Positions 42,264 through 51,543 of a DNA stretch of 64,000 bases are shown here, piece by piece (position 1 is the first letter of the stretch; every line of letters starts with the position of its first letter). Source of the stretch: Aminobacter aminovorans (GTDB lineage: Bacteria > Pseudomonadota > Alphaproteobacteria > Rhizobiales > Rhizobiaceae); assembly GCF_900445235.1 (NCBI RefSeq), contig NZ_UFSM01000001.1, positions 1,689,501 to 1,753,500 of the forward strand, written 5' to 3'. Both the position numbers and the translations under genes were made by a program. The notes under the pieces were generated by a model. It saw nothing but the letters and a program-made list of their open reading frames with translations. It had not been told where the DNA came from and did no database searches.

Positions 42264-43346
42264 CTAGGCTGCCTGGCAAGCCTCGAAGCTGCGCTTCAGG
42301 CGCTCGGCGTCGAGCTCGCGGCCGATAAACACCAGCCGGCTCTCATGCTTCTCGTCGTCCTTCCAGGCACGCTGGTGGTCACCCTCGATGATCATGTGCA
42401 CGCCCTGGATGACGTAGCGGTCCGGGTCGTCCTTGATCGCGATGATGCCCTTGAGGCGCAGGATGTTCGGCCCTTCCATCTGGGTGATCTTCTCGATCCA
42501 GGGGAAGAATTTCTTGGAATCCATCTCGCCGCCGCGCAGCGACACCGACTGCACCGTCACGTCATGGATCGGCGACACCGCGCCATGCTCGTGGTGGTCG
42601 TGATCATGATGGTCATGATCGTGGTGGTGATGATGGTGGTCGTGGTCGCAGTTCGGGCCGCAATCATGATCGTGGTCGTGGTCATGATCATGGGCGTCGA
42701 GGAAATGCGGGTCGTCGGCGAGCACGCGCTTCAGGTCGAAAGCGCCGCGGTCGAGCACCTGGTCGAGCGCCACGCCGGCGCGGGTGGTGCGGTGGATCTT
42801 CGCCGATGGGTTGATGGCGCGGATGGCGGCTTCGACGTCGCGCAGCTCGTCTGCTGTCACCAGGTCGGTCTTGTTGAGCACGACGACGTCGGCGAAGGCG
42901 ATCTGATCCTCGGCTTCGCGACTGTCTTTCAGGCGCAGCGGCAGGTGCTTGGCATCGACGAGGGCAACGACCGCGTCGAGCTTGGTCTTGGAGCGGACGT
43001 CGTCGTCCATGAAGAAGGTCTGTGCAACCGGCACCGGATCGGCAAGACCGGTTGTCTCGACGACGATGGCATCGAAACGGTCGGGCCGGCGCATCAGGCC
43101 TTCGACGACACGGATCAGGTCGCCGCGCACGGTGCAACAGACGCAGCCATTGTTCATCTCGTAGATTTCCTCGTCGGATTCCACGATCAGGTCGTTGTCG
43201 ATGCCGATTTCGCCGAATTCATTGACGATGACCGCATATCGCTTGCCGTGGTTCTCCGACAGGATGCGGTTGAGCAGCGTCGTTTTGCCGGAACCGAGAT
43301 AGCCGGTCAGCACGGTGACGGGGATTTGGGTCTGAGCTTCGGTCAT
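42264..43346 (-). CDS. COG0523 (CobW/ZNG1-family) metallochaperone GTPase, His-rich
   Basis: 360 residues. G-domain: Walker [10 protein letters not shown] (residues 15-23), the CxCC metal motif GCVCC near residue 68, ETTGLADP and LNKTDLV. A metal-binding linker near residues 220-260 is almost all His and Asp with two Cys (CGPNC), followed by the CobW C-terminal domain ([31 protein letters not shown]). Such proteins move Zn or Co to client enzymes using GTP. A perfect inverted repeat lies 24 bases upstream. The WD40 gene follows. The metal is not certain; zinc is the most likely. Confidence 0.92.
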   Translation of the reverse strand: MTEAQTQIPVTVLTGYLGSGKTTLLNRILSENHGKRYAVIVNEFGEIGIDNDLIVESDEEIYEMNNGCVCCTVRGDLIRVVEGLMRRPDRFDAIVVETTGLADPVPVAQTFFMDDDVRSKTKLDAVVALVDAKHLPLRLKDSREAEDQIAFADVVVLNKTDLVTADELRDVEAAIRAINPSAKIHRTTRAGVALDQVLDRGAFDLKRVLADDPHFLDAHDHDHDHDHDCGPNCDHDHHHHHHDHDHHDHDHHEHGAVSPIHDVTVQSVSLRGGEMDSKKFFPWIEKITQMEGPNILRLKGIIAIKDDPDRYVIQGVHMIIEGDHQRAWKDDEKHESRLVFIGRELDAERLKRSFEACQAA

Positions 43347-43369
43347 GGTCGTCCTCGGGATCGGATAGA

Positions 43370-43388
43370 GGCATCCATATAGGATGCC
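43370..43388. promoter_or_regulatory. Inverted repeat upstream of the COG0523 gene
   Basis: GGCATCC (43370-43376) and GGATGCC (43382-43388) flank ATATA, 24 bases before the GTPase start. The AT centre and the position suggest an operator or the -10 region. It does not match the usual alphaproteobacterial Zur box, so the regulator is unknown. Confidence 0.4.
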
Positions 43389-43532
43389 GGCCAAGCTTTT
43401 GCACGTCTCAAACGGCATCATGGCGCCACCTTGCGTACATTACGGAAGTTTCATTGGGAGGACGACCGGCCTGCACCTAGATTGATGGCTAGGCAAGGGC
43501 TTGCCGACCCCATTTCGCGGAGACAGCCAGCG

Positions 43533-44264
43533 ATGCACAAGGCATCCTTTCCCAGCAAACTCAACCGCCGCCGGGCGCTCGGCCTGATCGCGGTGACGGC
43601 CGGCGGCACAGCACTCGTACCGGTGCAACTGTTCGCGCAGCAGGCTCCGTCGCAATCGGCCTCGCTGCTTCTGCCGGAAGCCGGTGTCTGCTCGATCACG
43701 CCGGAGACCACCGAAGGCCCCTATTATTTCGACCCGGAGCTCGAGCGCAGCGAAATCACCGAGGGCCGCGAAGGCGTCGGCCTCACCGTGCGCCTGCAGA
43801 TCGTGGACGAGGCGTGCAATCCGATTGAGGGCGCCCGCGTCGACCTCTGGCACTGCGATGCGAGCGGGCACTATTCGGGCTATCCCGGCCAGGGCGATGG
43901 CCGCGACGTCGACACCACGGGCCAGAAATTCCTGCGGGGGTGGCAGCGGGCCGACAAGGCCGGCGTCGCCACTTTCCAGACCATCTATCCTGGCTGGTAT
44001 CGCGGGCGCACCACCCACATCCACTTCAAGGCGTTTCCGGAGGAGGGCAGGGCCATGAGCGGGCAGATGTTCTTTCCCGACGATCTCAGCGAGCGCATCT
44101 TCTCGACCAGGGCGCCTTACAACCAGCGGGACGGACGGCGCGACACGATGAACGCCGACGACGGCATCCTGCGCCGCGCCGGGTCGGGCGTGCAAAGTGC
44201 GGTGCGCGAAGCCGCCTCCACATATGAGGCACTGATGATCATTGCCGTGAAAAGGGCGGGATAA
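43533..44264 (+). CDS. Exported intradiol ring-cleavage dioxygenase-like protein
   Basis: 243 residues. A Tat-like signal (NRRRALGLIAVTAGGTALVP) precedes an intradiol dioxygenase domain (about 55-240). All four Fe(III) ligands of the family can be placed: Tyr114 (SGHYSGY), Tyr156 (YPGWYRG), His162 and His164 (THIHFK). It cleaves catechol-type rings between the hydroxyls in cytoplasmic relatives; exported ones are poorly characterised. The next genes are not aromatic-degradation genes, so the natural substrate is open. ATG 43533 is the start, with the extension to 43431 lacking homology. Confidence 0.88.
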   Translation: MHKASFPSKLNRRRALGLIAVTAGGTALVPVQLFAQQAPSQSASLLLPEAGVCSITPETTEGPYYFDPELERSEITEGREGVGLTVRLQIVDEACNPIEGARVDLWHCDASGHYSGYPGQGDGRDVDTTGQKFLRGWQRADKAGVATFQTIYPGWYRGRTTHIHFKAFPEEGRAMSGQMFFPDDLSERIFSTRAPYNQRDGRRDTMNADDGILRRAGSGVQSAVREAASTYEALMIIAVKRAG

Positions 44265-44323
44265 TCTGAACTCTCAGGTCAGCGTGCGTTGACACTCTTG
44301 CACTCGTCGCTTCGATTGAGCGA

Positions 44324-44728
44324 ATGAAAGCGAGCGCTACTTTGCTTCGATTTGTCACGCACTCGACACACGAACCCTTCGGGCATCGTAGCGGTCTGTT
44401 CAAGATCGCCTACGCTCTTCGAAGGGAGCTTCCGGCCGAAGCGCCATTTGCAGCGGATCTCGCGGAGCAGTTGTTGTGGTTCGAAGCCAACATGGCGGTC
44501 CCGACACGGTTTTCGACCTCACGTCATCCCGGGGCACAAGAGTCAGCGCTTTCCTGGGTCAAGGCCGGCGCGCACGAACACGTTCGGCGGTTGCGTTTGC
44601 TCGTCTCTCTTGTCGAGGCGGTTGGGCATCTCAAGATTGTCGAATTGCGGACAATGCGACCGGGCTATGTGTTTTTCGAAGACGATCATCAGGTGATCGC
44701 TCTGCCTTTCGCCGACACCCCTCGCTGA
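44324..44728 (+). CDS. Hypothetical protein
   Basis: 134 residues, soluble, with no signal peptide, membrane helix or known motif. The sequence is rich in Arg, Glu and Leu, with a helical middle section (EAPFAADLAEQLLWFEANM, then HEHVRRLRLLVSLVEAVGHLK) and a beta-like C-terminal end (PGYVFFEDDHQVIALPFAD). Base composition is a little more AT-rich than its neighbours. I do not recognise it. It follows the dioxygenase gene by 59 bases. Coding potential is moderate; protein-like composition supports it over the overlapping frames. Confidence 0.6.
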   Translation: MKASATLLRFVTHSTHEPFGHRSGLFKIAYALRRELPAEAPFAADLAEQLLWFEANMAVPTRFSTSRHPGAQESALSWVKAGAHEHVRRLRLLVSLVEAVGHLKIVELRTMRPGYVFFEDDHQVIALPFADTPR

Positions 44729-44733
44729 ACATA

Positions 44734-44757
44734 ATGTAATCCCGCATGTAATCCCGC
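44734..44757. repeat. Perfect 12-base tandem duplication
   Basis: ATGTAATCCCGC occurs twice in direct tandem (44734-44745, 44746-44757), five bases after the hypothetical gene's stop. The rest of the 258-base gap to the MarR gene shows no gene and no clear RNA; it is somewhat lower in GC. The duplication may be recent slippage. Confidence 0.6.
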
Positions 44758-44986
44758 GCGATTTCGCGCCACCACCTGTGTCCGCGGCGCGTATTCGTAC
44801 TGGCAATTTGCCGACGAAGCATTCCTGTCATCGAACTGTAACATGCATCTGGCACAGAGCGCTCGTGCGGGTGGTCGGTTGCCGGCAAAACGAGCAGGCA
44901 ACAATCTCTCGTGCGGTCGATTGCAAAGGGCCACGCAGCAACTATTCTCGGCCATCACGGTACGAGGCGTGGCGCAGGAGATGCGG

Positions 44987-45499
44987 ATGTCCAAGTCCAA
45001 CAAAGGCGCGGCGATGAGCCGGCTTCACCAGGTCGCCCGGCTGGCGCGCACCTCGCTGGCCGCACGGCTTCTGGCGCATGGCTTCTATGCCGGCCAGGAC
45101 CAGATCATGCTGTCGCTGCACGACGATGACGGCCAGACTCCCGGCCAGCTCGCATCGCGGCTCGGCGTGCGTCCCCCGACCATCACCAAGACCATCAACC
45201 GGTTGCAGGCCCAGGGGTTCCTGGAAAAGCGTGCGTCCGAAACCGATGCCCGCCAGGCCCACATCTTCCTCACCGAAACCGGCCGCGACGCCATCCGCGC
45301 CGTCGAGAAGTCGGTCAAGAAGACCGAAAAGCAGGCGCTCAAGGGCTTTGACAAGAAGGACGTCAAGCAGCTTTCCAAGCTTCTGCTGCGCATCGAGGCC
45401 AATCTGTCGGACCTGACCCTGATCGATGACGAGGCAGCCGCCGATGTCGAGGGCGCGGCCGAGGTCGAGCCCGAAGTGGAAGCCGAAGCGGCGGAGTAG
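44987..45499 (+). CDS. MarR-family regulator with acidic C-terminal tail
   Basis: 170 residues. Winged helix: MLSLHDDDGQTPGQLASRLG then RPPTITKTINRLQAQGFLEK then the wing ASETDARQAHIFLTETGRD. A basic helical segment (KSVKKTEKQALKGFDKKD) is followed by a 24-residue tail of Asp, Glu and Ala (from about 147), unusual for MarR. ATG 44987 follows AGGAG; longer frames begin in non-conserved DNA. Its target is unknown; the DMT permease gene lies 130 bases downstream on the same strand. Confidence 0.88.
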   Translation: MSKSNKGAAMSRLHQVARLARTSLAARLLAHGFYAGQDQIMLSLHDDDGQTPGQLASRLGVRPPTITKTINRLQAQGFLEKRASETDARQAHIFLTETGRDAIRAVEKSVKKTEKQALKGFDKKDVKQLSKLLLRIEANLSDLTLIDDEAAADVEGAAEVEPEVEAEAAE

Positions 45500-45629
45500 C
45501 CGCACCGGCAAAGGCGTTCCCTCCCGTATCAGGGATGGAAAATGTCTTGGTTCACCTATTTAGCCTTGCCGGGCAGCCGCGATAGGCGCAATAGCCAACA
45601 ATCCATCGTCATTTGCCCGGCCTGCCAGC

Positions 45630-46568
45630 GTGTCTCCTCAAAAACCAGCAGAAATCGCAACGCCCTCGTCGGCGATCCTGCTGATATTTGCTTCGGGCCT
45701 GGTGTTTTCCTTCCTCGACACCAGCGCCAAGCATCTGGTGACGTCGGGCATGGCCGCGCCCTTCGTCACCTGGGTGCGTTTTGCCGTACATGCGGTGATC
45801 GTGCTGGTGCTGTTCAAGGCCTGGGAACGGCCGGAGCGATTGGTGCCCCAGAGCCTGTGGCTGCAGATCCTGCGCGCCGTCTTCATGTTCGGCTCGACGA
45901 TCTTCAATTTCCTCGCGCTGCAGACGCTTCAGCTTGCCGAAACCGTGTCGATCAACTTCGCCAGCCCGATGGTCATCACCGCACTTGCCGGGCCGTTACT
46001 TGGCGAATGGGCCGGCTGGCGGCGCTGGCTCGCGGTCTTCGTCGGCTTTATCGGCGTGCTCGTCATCACCCGGCCGGGCTTCGGCGGCTTCGACATGGGG
46101 CACATCTTTTCGCTGTGCGCCATGCTGAGCTCGTCGCTCTACACCATCATGACGCGCCAGATGGGCAGGCGGGAGACGGCAGAGAGCCTGATTCTCTATT
46201 CGGCAGTCGTTCCGGCAATCTTCATGCTGCCCGCCGTTCCGCTCGCCGGTTCGTTGCCGCTCCACCTCTATGACTGGCTGGTGTTGTTCGGGCTCGGCGT
46301 CTTCGGTGGTTTCGGCCACTGGCTGCTGATCAAGGCCTACCAGCGCGCCTCGGCCACCGCACTCGCGCCTTACCCCTATCTGCAGATGGTCTGGATGATC
46401 ATCCTGGGCTGGCTGGTATTCGACCAGTTGCCCGATCGCTGGACGCTTGCCGGTGCTGCGATCATCGTAGCGAGTGGGCTCTACATCATCCATCGCGAGC
46501 ACACGCTGAGGGTCCGGAACCGCGCCGCACCAAGTGCCGAAACCGAAGAGCTGGCAAAAAAGCTTTGA
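45630..46568 (+). CDS. DMT-superfamily permease (EamA/RhaT family)
   Basis: 312 residues with ten predicted transmembrane helices in two EamA repeats (about 15-145 and 160-295). Typical features include FASGLVFSFLDTSAKHL at the N terminus and PYPYLQMVWMIILGWLVF near the end of repeat two. It is an inner-membrane drug/metabolite carrier of unknown substrate. The start is GTG 45630. It ends 64 bases before the LacI-type gene. Confidence 0.88.
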   Translation: MSPQKPAEIATPSSAILLIFASGLVFSFLDTSAKHLVTSGMAAPFVTWVRFAVHAVIVLVLFKAWERPERLVPQSLWLQILRAVFMFGSTIFNFLALQTLQLAETVSINFASPMVITALAGPLLGEWAGWRRWLAVFVGFIGVLVITRPGFGGFDMGHIFSLCAMLSSSLYTIMTRQMGRRETAESLILYSAVVPAIFMLPAVPLAGSLPLHLYDWLVLFGLGVFGGFGHWLLIKAYQRASATALAPYPYLQMVWMIILGWLVFDQLPDRWTLAGAAIIVASGLYIIHREHTLRVRNRAAPSAETEELAKKL

Positions 46569-46594
46569 TTTGCCGTTGAACAATGGCATACGGC

Positions 46595-46609
46595 TTTAAA
46601 CGGTTTAAA
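46595..46609. promoter_or_regulatory. Palindromic LacI-type operator
   Basis: TTTAAAC-G-GTTTAAA is a perfect 15-base palindrome with one central base, 24 bases upstream of the lacI-type gene start. Size, odd symmetry and place fit an autoregulatory LacI-family operator. Confidence 0.65.
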
Positions 46610-46632
46610 AGACCGTCCGTTCACGCTTGCGG

Positions 46633-47667
46633 ATGGAGGGCCCGCTGGCTCAGAAGATCAAGCTTTCGACGATTGCCGACGCGCTCGGCGTTTCGACCGC
46701 GACCGTGTCGCTCGCCTTGCGCGACAGCCCGCTTGTCGCCGACGTCACCCGTGACCGCATCAAGCAGCATGCCCGCGAGATCGGCTACATCTACAATCGC
46801 CGCGCCGCCAGCCTGCGCACCTCGCGTTCCGGCATCGTCGGTGTCGTCGTCCACGACATCATGAACCCGTTCTACGCCGAGATCCTGCGCTCCATCGAGA
46901 GTGAGCTCGACCGCAGCCGGCAGACCTTCATCCTCTCCAACCACTATGACGACCTGGAGAAGCAGCGCACCTTCGTCGACACGCTGCTGCAACTCGGCGC
47001 CGACGGGGTGATCATGTCACCTGCCATTGGAACGCCGGCGGAAGACATCGTCATGGCCGAGGAGAACGGACTTCCCGCGGTGCTGATTGCGCGGTCGGTC
47101 GAGGGCGCCGAGGTCCCGGTGTTTCGCGGCGACGACGCCTATGGCACGGCCCTTGCCACCAACCACCTGATCTCGCTCGGGCATAAGCGCATCGCCATGA
47201 TCGGCGGCACCGACCAGACGTCGACCGGCCGCCACCGTTACCAGGGTTATCTCAACGCCATGGAGGCGGCGGGGCTCGAAGTGTTGCCGACCTGGCGCAT
47301 CGCCGGCCCGCGCACCAAGCAAGGCGGCTTCGAGGCGGCGGGGCAGTTCCTTGCACTGAAGGACAAGCCGACCGCCGCCTGCTGCTGGAACGACCTCGTC
47401 GCCATCGGTCTGATGAACGGCATCGCCCGTGCCGGCCTCGTGCCAGGTATCGACGTGTCCGTTACCGGCTATGACGATCTCGAGGAAGCGCAGATCGCGA
47501 CGCCGGCGCTGACTACGGTGTGGAACGGCCAGCGTGAGGTTGGCCGCCGCGCCGCCAGCGCTTTGCTTGACAAGCTCAACGGCCAGTCGGTGCGCCCGTC
47601 CCAGGAACTGATCAAGCCCGAGCTGCATGTCAGGCAGTCGACCGGAAAGCCCAAAGAACGCACATGA
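46633..47667 (+). CDS. LacI-family transcriptional regulator
   Basis: 344 residues: N-terminal LacI helix-turn-helix (KLSTIADALGVSTATVSLALR) with hinge helix, then a periplasmic-binding-protein-like sensor domain (about 65-335; GIVGVVVHDIMNPFYAEIL, GADGVIMSPA, NHLISLGHKRIAMIGG, CCWNDLVAIGLMNG). It overlaps the 2-hydroxyacid dehydrogenase gene by four bases (ATGA), so it likely senses a sugar acid or hydroxy-acid linked to that enzyme. ATG 46633 is used; a TTG at 46627 is possible. Confidence 0.9.
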   Translation: MEGPLAQKIKLSTIADALGVSTATVSLALRDSPLVADVTRDRIKQHAREIGYIYNRRAASLRTSRSGIVGVVVHDIMNPFYAEILRSIESELDRSRQTFILSNHYDDLEKQRTFVDTLLQLGADGVIMSPAIGTPAEDIVMAEENGLPAVLIARSVEGAEVPVFRGDDAYGTALATNHLISLGHKRIAMIGGTDQTSTGRHRYQGYLNAMEAAGLEVLPTWRIAGPRTKQGGFEAAGQFLALKDKPTAACCWNDLVAIGLMNGIARAGLVPGIDVSVTGYDDLEEAQIATPALTTVWNGQREVGRRAASALLDKLNGQSVRPSQELIKPELHVRQSTGKPKERT

Positions 47668-48647
47668 TCGTGTCGAATTCCGAAGCGCCGGCGATCCTGA
47701 TCCCCGGCCTGTTGCACCCGCGCGTCGCCGAGCGGCTCAAATCGGCATTTCCGCTCGTCCACTTAGCGGAAGGCGATCCTGCGTTGCTGACTGCGGAGAT
47801 GAAGTCAAAGGTGCGCGGCCTTGCCTCGGCCGGCCGCGTCGACGCGGTTTTCATCGACGCACTTCCCAATCTCGAGATCATCGCCAGTTTCGGTGTTGGT
47901 TATGATGCCGTCGACGCGCGCCATGCCGGCATGCGTGGCATCATGGTCACCAACACGCCCGATGTTCTGACCGAGGAGGTCGCCGATACCGCTATCGGCC
48001 TGCTCATCAACACGGTGCGCGAGCTGCCACGGGCCGAGGCATGGCTGCGCGACGGGCGCTGGAGCAGCGAGGGCGGCTATCGGTTGACACCGGGAACGCT
48101 GCGCGGCCGCCGCATCGGCATCTTCGGCATGGGCCGCATCGGCCTGGCCATCGCGCGCCGGCTCGAAGCCTTCGGGCTGCCGATCGCCTATCACAATCGT
48201 CGCCCTGTCGATGGCGTCGCCTACGCCTACTATCCGACGCTGAAGGAACTGGCAGCCGCCGTCGACACGTTGGTGTCGGTGGCTCCGGCCACGCCGCAGA
48301 CGGAAAAAATTGTCAGTGCGGAGATTCTCGTAGCCCTCGGTGCCAACGGCGTCTTCGTCAATGTCGGTCGCGGCGCCACCGTCGATGAAGCAGCCCTGAT
48401 CGAGGCCCTGTCAAAAGGCACCATCCTGGCGGCCGGCCTCGACGTCTTCACTGACGAGCCGAATGTGCCGCAGGCGCTGATCGACCTGCCCAACGCATCG
48501 CTGCTTCCGCACGTTGCCTCCGCCACCGTCCACACCCGGCAAGCGATGGCCGATCTTGCCGCCGACAACATCTTTTCGTGGTTTTCCCAAGAGCGCCGGG
48601 CGTTGACGCCGGTCCCCGAGACCGCCGAAGTGACGGCCAGGATCTAG
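47664..48647 (+). CDS. D-isomer-specific 2-hydroxyacid dehydrogenase (GhrB/hydroxypyruvate reductase-like)
   Basis: 327 residues. NAD(P)-binding fold GIFGMGRIGLAIARRLEAFG; catalytic Arg (SVAPATPQTEKIV region), Glu and His (LLPHVASATVHTR) follow the D-2-hydroxyacid dehydrogenase layout, and NVGRGATVDEAAL is conserved. It probably reduces glyoxylate, hydroxypyruvate or a sugar-derived 2-keto acid. It is translated in a coupled way with the LacI regulator gene, which likely controls it. Confidence 0.92.
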   Translation: MIVSNSEAPAILIPGLLHPRVAERLKSAFPLVHLAEGDPALLTAEMKSKVRGLASAGRVDAVFIDALPNLEIIASFGVGYDAVDARHAGMRGIMVTNTPDVLTEEVADTAIGLLINTVRELPRAEAWLRDGRWSSEGGYRLTPGTLRGRRIGIFGMGRIGLAIARRLEAFGLPIAYHNRRPVDGVAYAYYPTLKELAAAVDTLVSVAPATPQTEKIVSAEILVALGANGVFVNVGRGATVDEAALIEALSKGTILAAGLDVFTDEPNVPQALIDLPNASLLPHVASATVHTRQAMADLAADNIFSWFSQERRALTPVPETAEVTARI

Positions 48648-48683
48648 CTGAGCCGATCTGGCTGGGGTGGTGCTGCCCGGAGC

Positions 48684-49457
48684 TTACTCCGCTGCCGTCC
48701 GTGCCGCCTGCCTTGCGACAGCATGGGCCCGCACGGCATCTCCGAAGGCCTTGAAGATACGCTGCGAGACGTCGTCCGACTTGACCCAGTATTCGGGGTG
48801 CCATTGCACGCCGACGGCGAAGGCGCGAGAGTCGCGGACCGACACAGCTTCGACAGTACCGTCGGGTGCCACCGCCTCGACCTGGAGCTTCGAACCGAGC
48901 CGTTCGACCGCCTGGCGGTGGACCGAATTGACCAGGATGTCGCCTGGGCCGAACACGCCGGCAAGGCAGCTGCCTGGCTTGATGGTCGCCACCTGATGGA
49001 TGGCGAAGCGTTCGTCCTGGTTGTCGCTGACGGGTGCGCGGTGATCGGCGATGCCTTCGCGCTCCTGGATTTCGGTGGCGAGCGAGCCGCCAAGCGCGAC
49101 GTTCAATTCCTGGATGCCGCGGCAGATGGCGAGCAGCGGCACGCCGCGCTCGATCGCCTTGCGGATCAGCGGCATGGTCGTGGCATCGCGGGCGAAGTCG
49201 TAGGGGCCGTTGGCCTCGGTCGCTTCCTCGCCATACAGGCGCGGATCGACGTTGGACTTCGAGCCGGTCAGCATCACCCCGTCGACGGATGACAACAGCT
49301 CGTCGAGGTCTAGGCGGTCGCCGAAATTGGGCACCAGTACCGGCAGCACACCGGCGCCGGAGATTGCCGCCTCGAGATATTGCTGGGGTGCTGCATGCCA
49401 GGTGTAGTTCTCGAACTGCTTGACATCTGACGACACGGCAACAAGCGGCTGGTGCAT
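48684..49457 (-). CDS. Class I amidotransferase, gamma-glutamyl-GABA hydrolase-like
   Basis: 257 residues of the peptidase C26 / PuuD-type gamma-glutamyl hydrolase family. Nucleophile Cys112 sits in AICRGIQELNVALGG; His220 and Glu222 (GVQWHPEYW) complete the triad; MLTGSKSNVDPRLYG is conserved. It frees glutamate from gamma-glutamyl-linked amines. The gamma-glutamyl-amine ligase-like gene at 36654-38042 could make its substrate, but it lies over 10 kb away, so the link is weak. It is convergent with the 2-hydroxyacid dehydrogenase gene. Confidence 0.9.
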   Translation of the reverse strand: MHQPLVAVSSDVKQFENYTWHAAPQQYLEAAISGAGVLPVLVPNFGDRLDLDELLSSVDGVMLTGSKSNVDPRLYGEEATEANGPYDFARDATTMPLIRKAIERGVPLLAICRGIQELNVALGGSLATEIQEREGIADHRAPVSDNQDERFAIHQVATIKPGSCLAGVFGPGDILVNSVHRQAVERLGSKLQVEAVAPDGTVEAVSVRDSRAFAVGVQWHPEYWVKSDDVSQRIFKAFGDAVRAHAVARQAARTAAE

Positions 49458-49691
49458 GATCGGGTTCGCATCCTTGTGGAAAGCAGGCTGTTTCCTTGCC
49501 TACAAAATAGGCGATCCCGAGGCGCTTTTCCAACACAAGTTTGCATATCTCGTATGTGCCAGACGAGTGGGATTAGACTATAGTTTTAGATGCTTGGGCT
49601 GCCGCAGCGTTTTGCCCGGTCAAACCTTCCCCGCCCTCTCGGGCGCGCTTTACTCATCCCCTTCGCCGTGTATTGTCGCGGTCGGCGTTAG

Positions 49692-50864
<1,173 letters not shown>

Positions 50865-50885
50865 GCTTCCGCACTGCACCGTGTC

Positions 50886-50926
50886 AGAGGCCCGGGGCGC
50901 ACATGCGTCCCGGGCCTCTTCGTTTG
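50886..50926. terminator. Strong hairpin terminator between dctP and VOC gene
   Basis: A perfect 11-base stem AGAGGCCCGGG / CCCGGGCCTCT (50886-50896 / 50909-50919) with the extra CGC/GCG inside, followed by TTCGTTT. It lies 22 bases after the dctP stop and directly before the convergent VOC gene's stop, so it can serve both. Confidence 0.75.
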
Positions 50927-50927
50927 C

Positions 50928-51281
50928 TCAGGAGGAGGCGACCTCGACGAAAACGCCGCCGGGGGCATTGCAATAGAAGGTCGTCGACCCGCCGCGCGTC
51001 AGCTCCTGCACCTCGCCCGTGTCGAAACCGGCCTCGGCCAACTCGGCCTGTTTCGCGCGGACCCTCCGAGGGCTATCGACGAAGAAGCCGACATGGAAAC
51101 CGGAGGGGTAGGGACCGTCATCCCTGGACGGTTTCATCAGGTTGAGCACGAAGCCATCGGTGCCGCGCAAGACGGCAAATGCTTCCTGGCCGCGCATGTC
51201 GAGCTGTTTGAAGCCGAAGTGGGAGACGAAGAAGCCCGACAGGGCGGCGACGTCGGTGGTGGTCAGATTGGCGTGATTCAT
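50928..51281 (-). CDS. VOC-family (glyoxalase/dioxygenase fold) protein
   Basis: 117 residues, one VOC module pair (beta-alpha-beta-beta-beta repeats). MNHANLTTTDVAALSGFFVSHFGF, GTDGFVLNLMK, HVGFFVDSP and GGSTTFYCNAPGGVFVEV are the usual strands; His3, His54 and Glu113 would be placed as metal ligands. Enzymatic role is unknown. It lies between the TRAP binding protein and permease genes but is separated by terminators on both sides, so it is a single-gene unit. Confidence 0.85.
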   Translation of the reverse strand: MNHANLTTTDVAALSGFFVSHFGFKQLDMRGQEAFAVLRGTDGFVLNLMKPSRDDGPYPSGFHVGFFVDSPRRVRAKQAELAEAGFDTGEVQELTRGGSTTFYCNAPGGVFVEVASS

Positions 51282-51506
51282 GTTCGTTTTCCTGTCCTTG
51301 ATGGGTTGCGGACAGGATTTGACTTATCGAGACCGGAAAGACCGTGCGCTGACGTTCAGCGTGTTGCCACAAACCCGCCGGCCGCGCGGCAAGTGCCGTC
51401 GCAGTCCGGCCGTGGGACTCCCGCATAACGGTGGACAGGCTTCCAAGGGGGAAGTGACCGGACTTACTGAACCGGTCAGGGACCGCAACTCGTGTCGGGG
51501 TAAATG

Positions 51507-51533
51507 AGAAGGGCGCCACTTGGGCGCCCTTCT
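51507..51533. terminator. Hairpin terminator after the TRAP permease operon
   Basis: AGAAGGGCGCC (51507-51517) and GGCGCCCTTCT (51523-51533) form a perfect 11-base stem around a five-base loop, starting 11 bases past the end of the DctM gene (minus strand). The minus-strand continuation, CATTTA, has a short T-rich part. Bases 51282-51506 upstream of the VOC gene hold no other gene that I can support. Confidence 0.7.
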
Positions 51534-51543
51534 GGTTTGTGGC

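Noticed and set aside
42596..42692. Short repeated CATGATCGTGGTGATGATGG-like units, looking like a minisatellite or CRISPR
   Set aside because: These are His and Asp codons of the metal-binding linker in the COG0523 GTPase; units are irregular and lack spacers.
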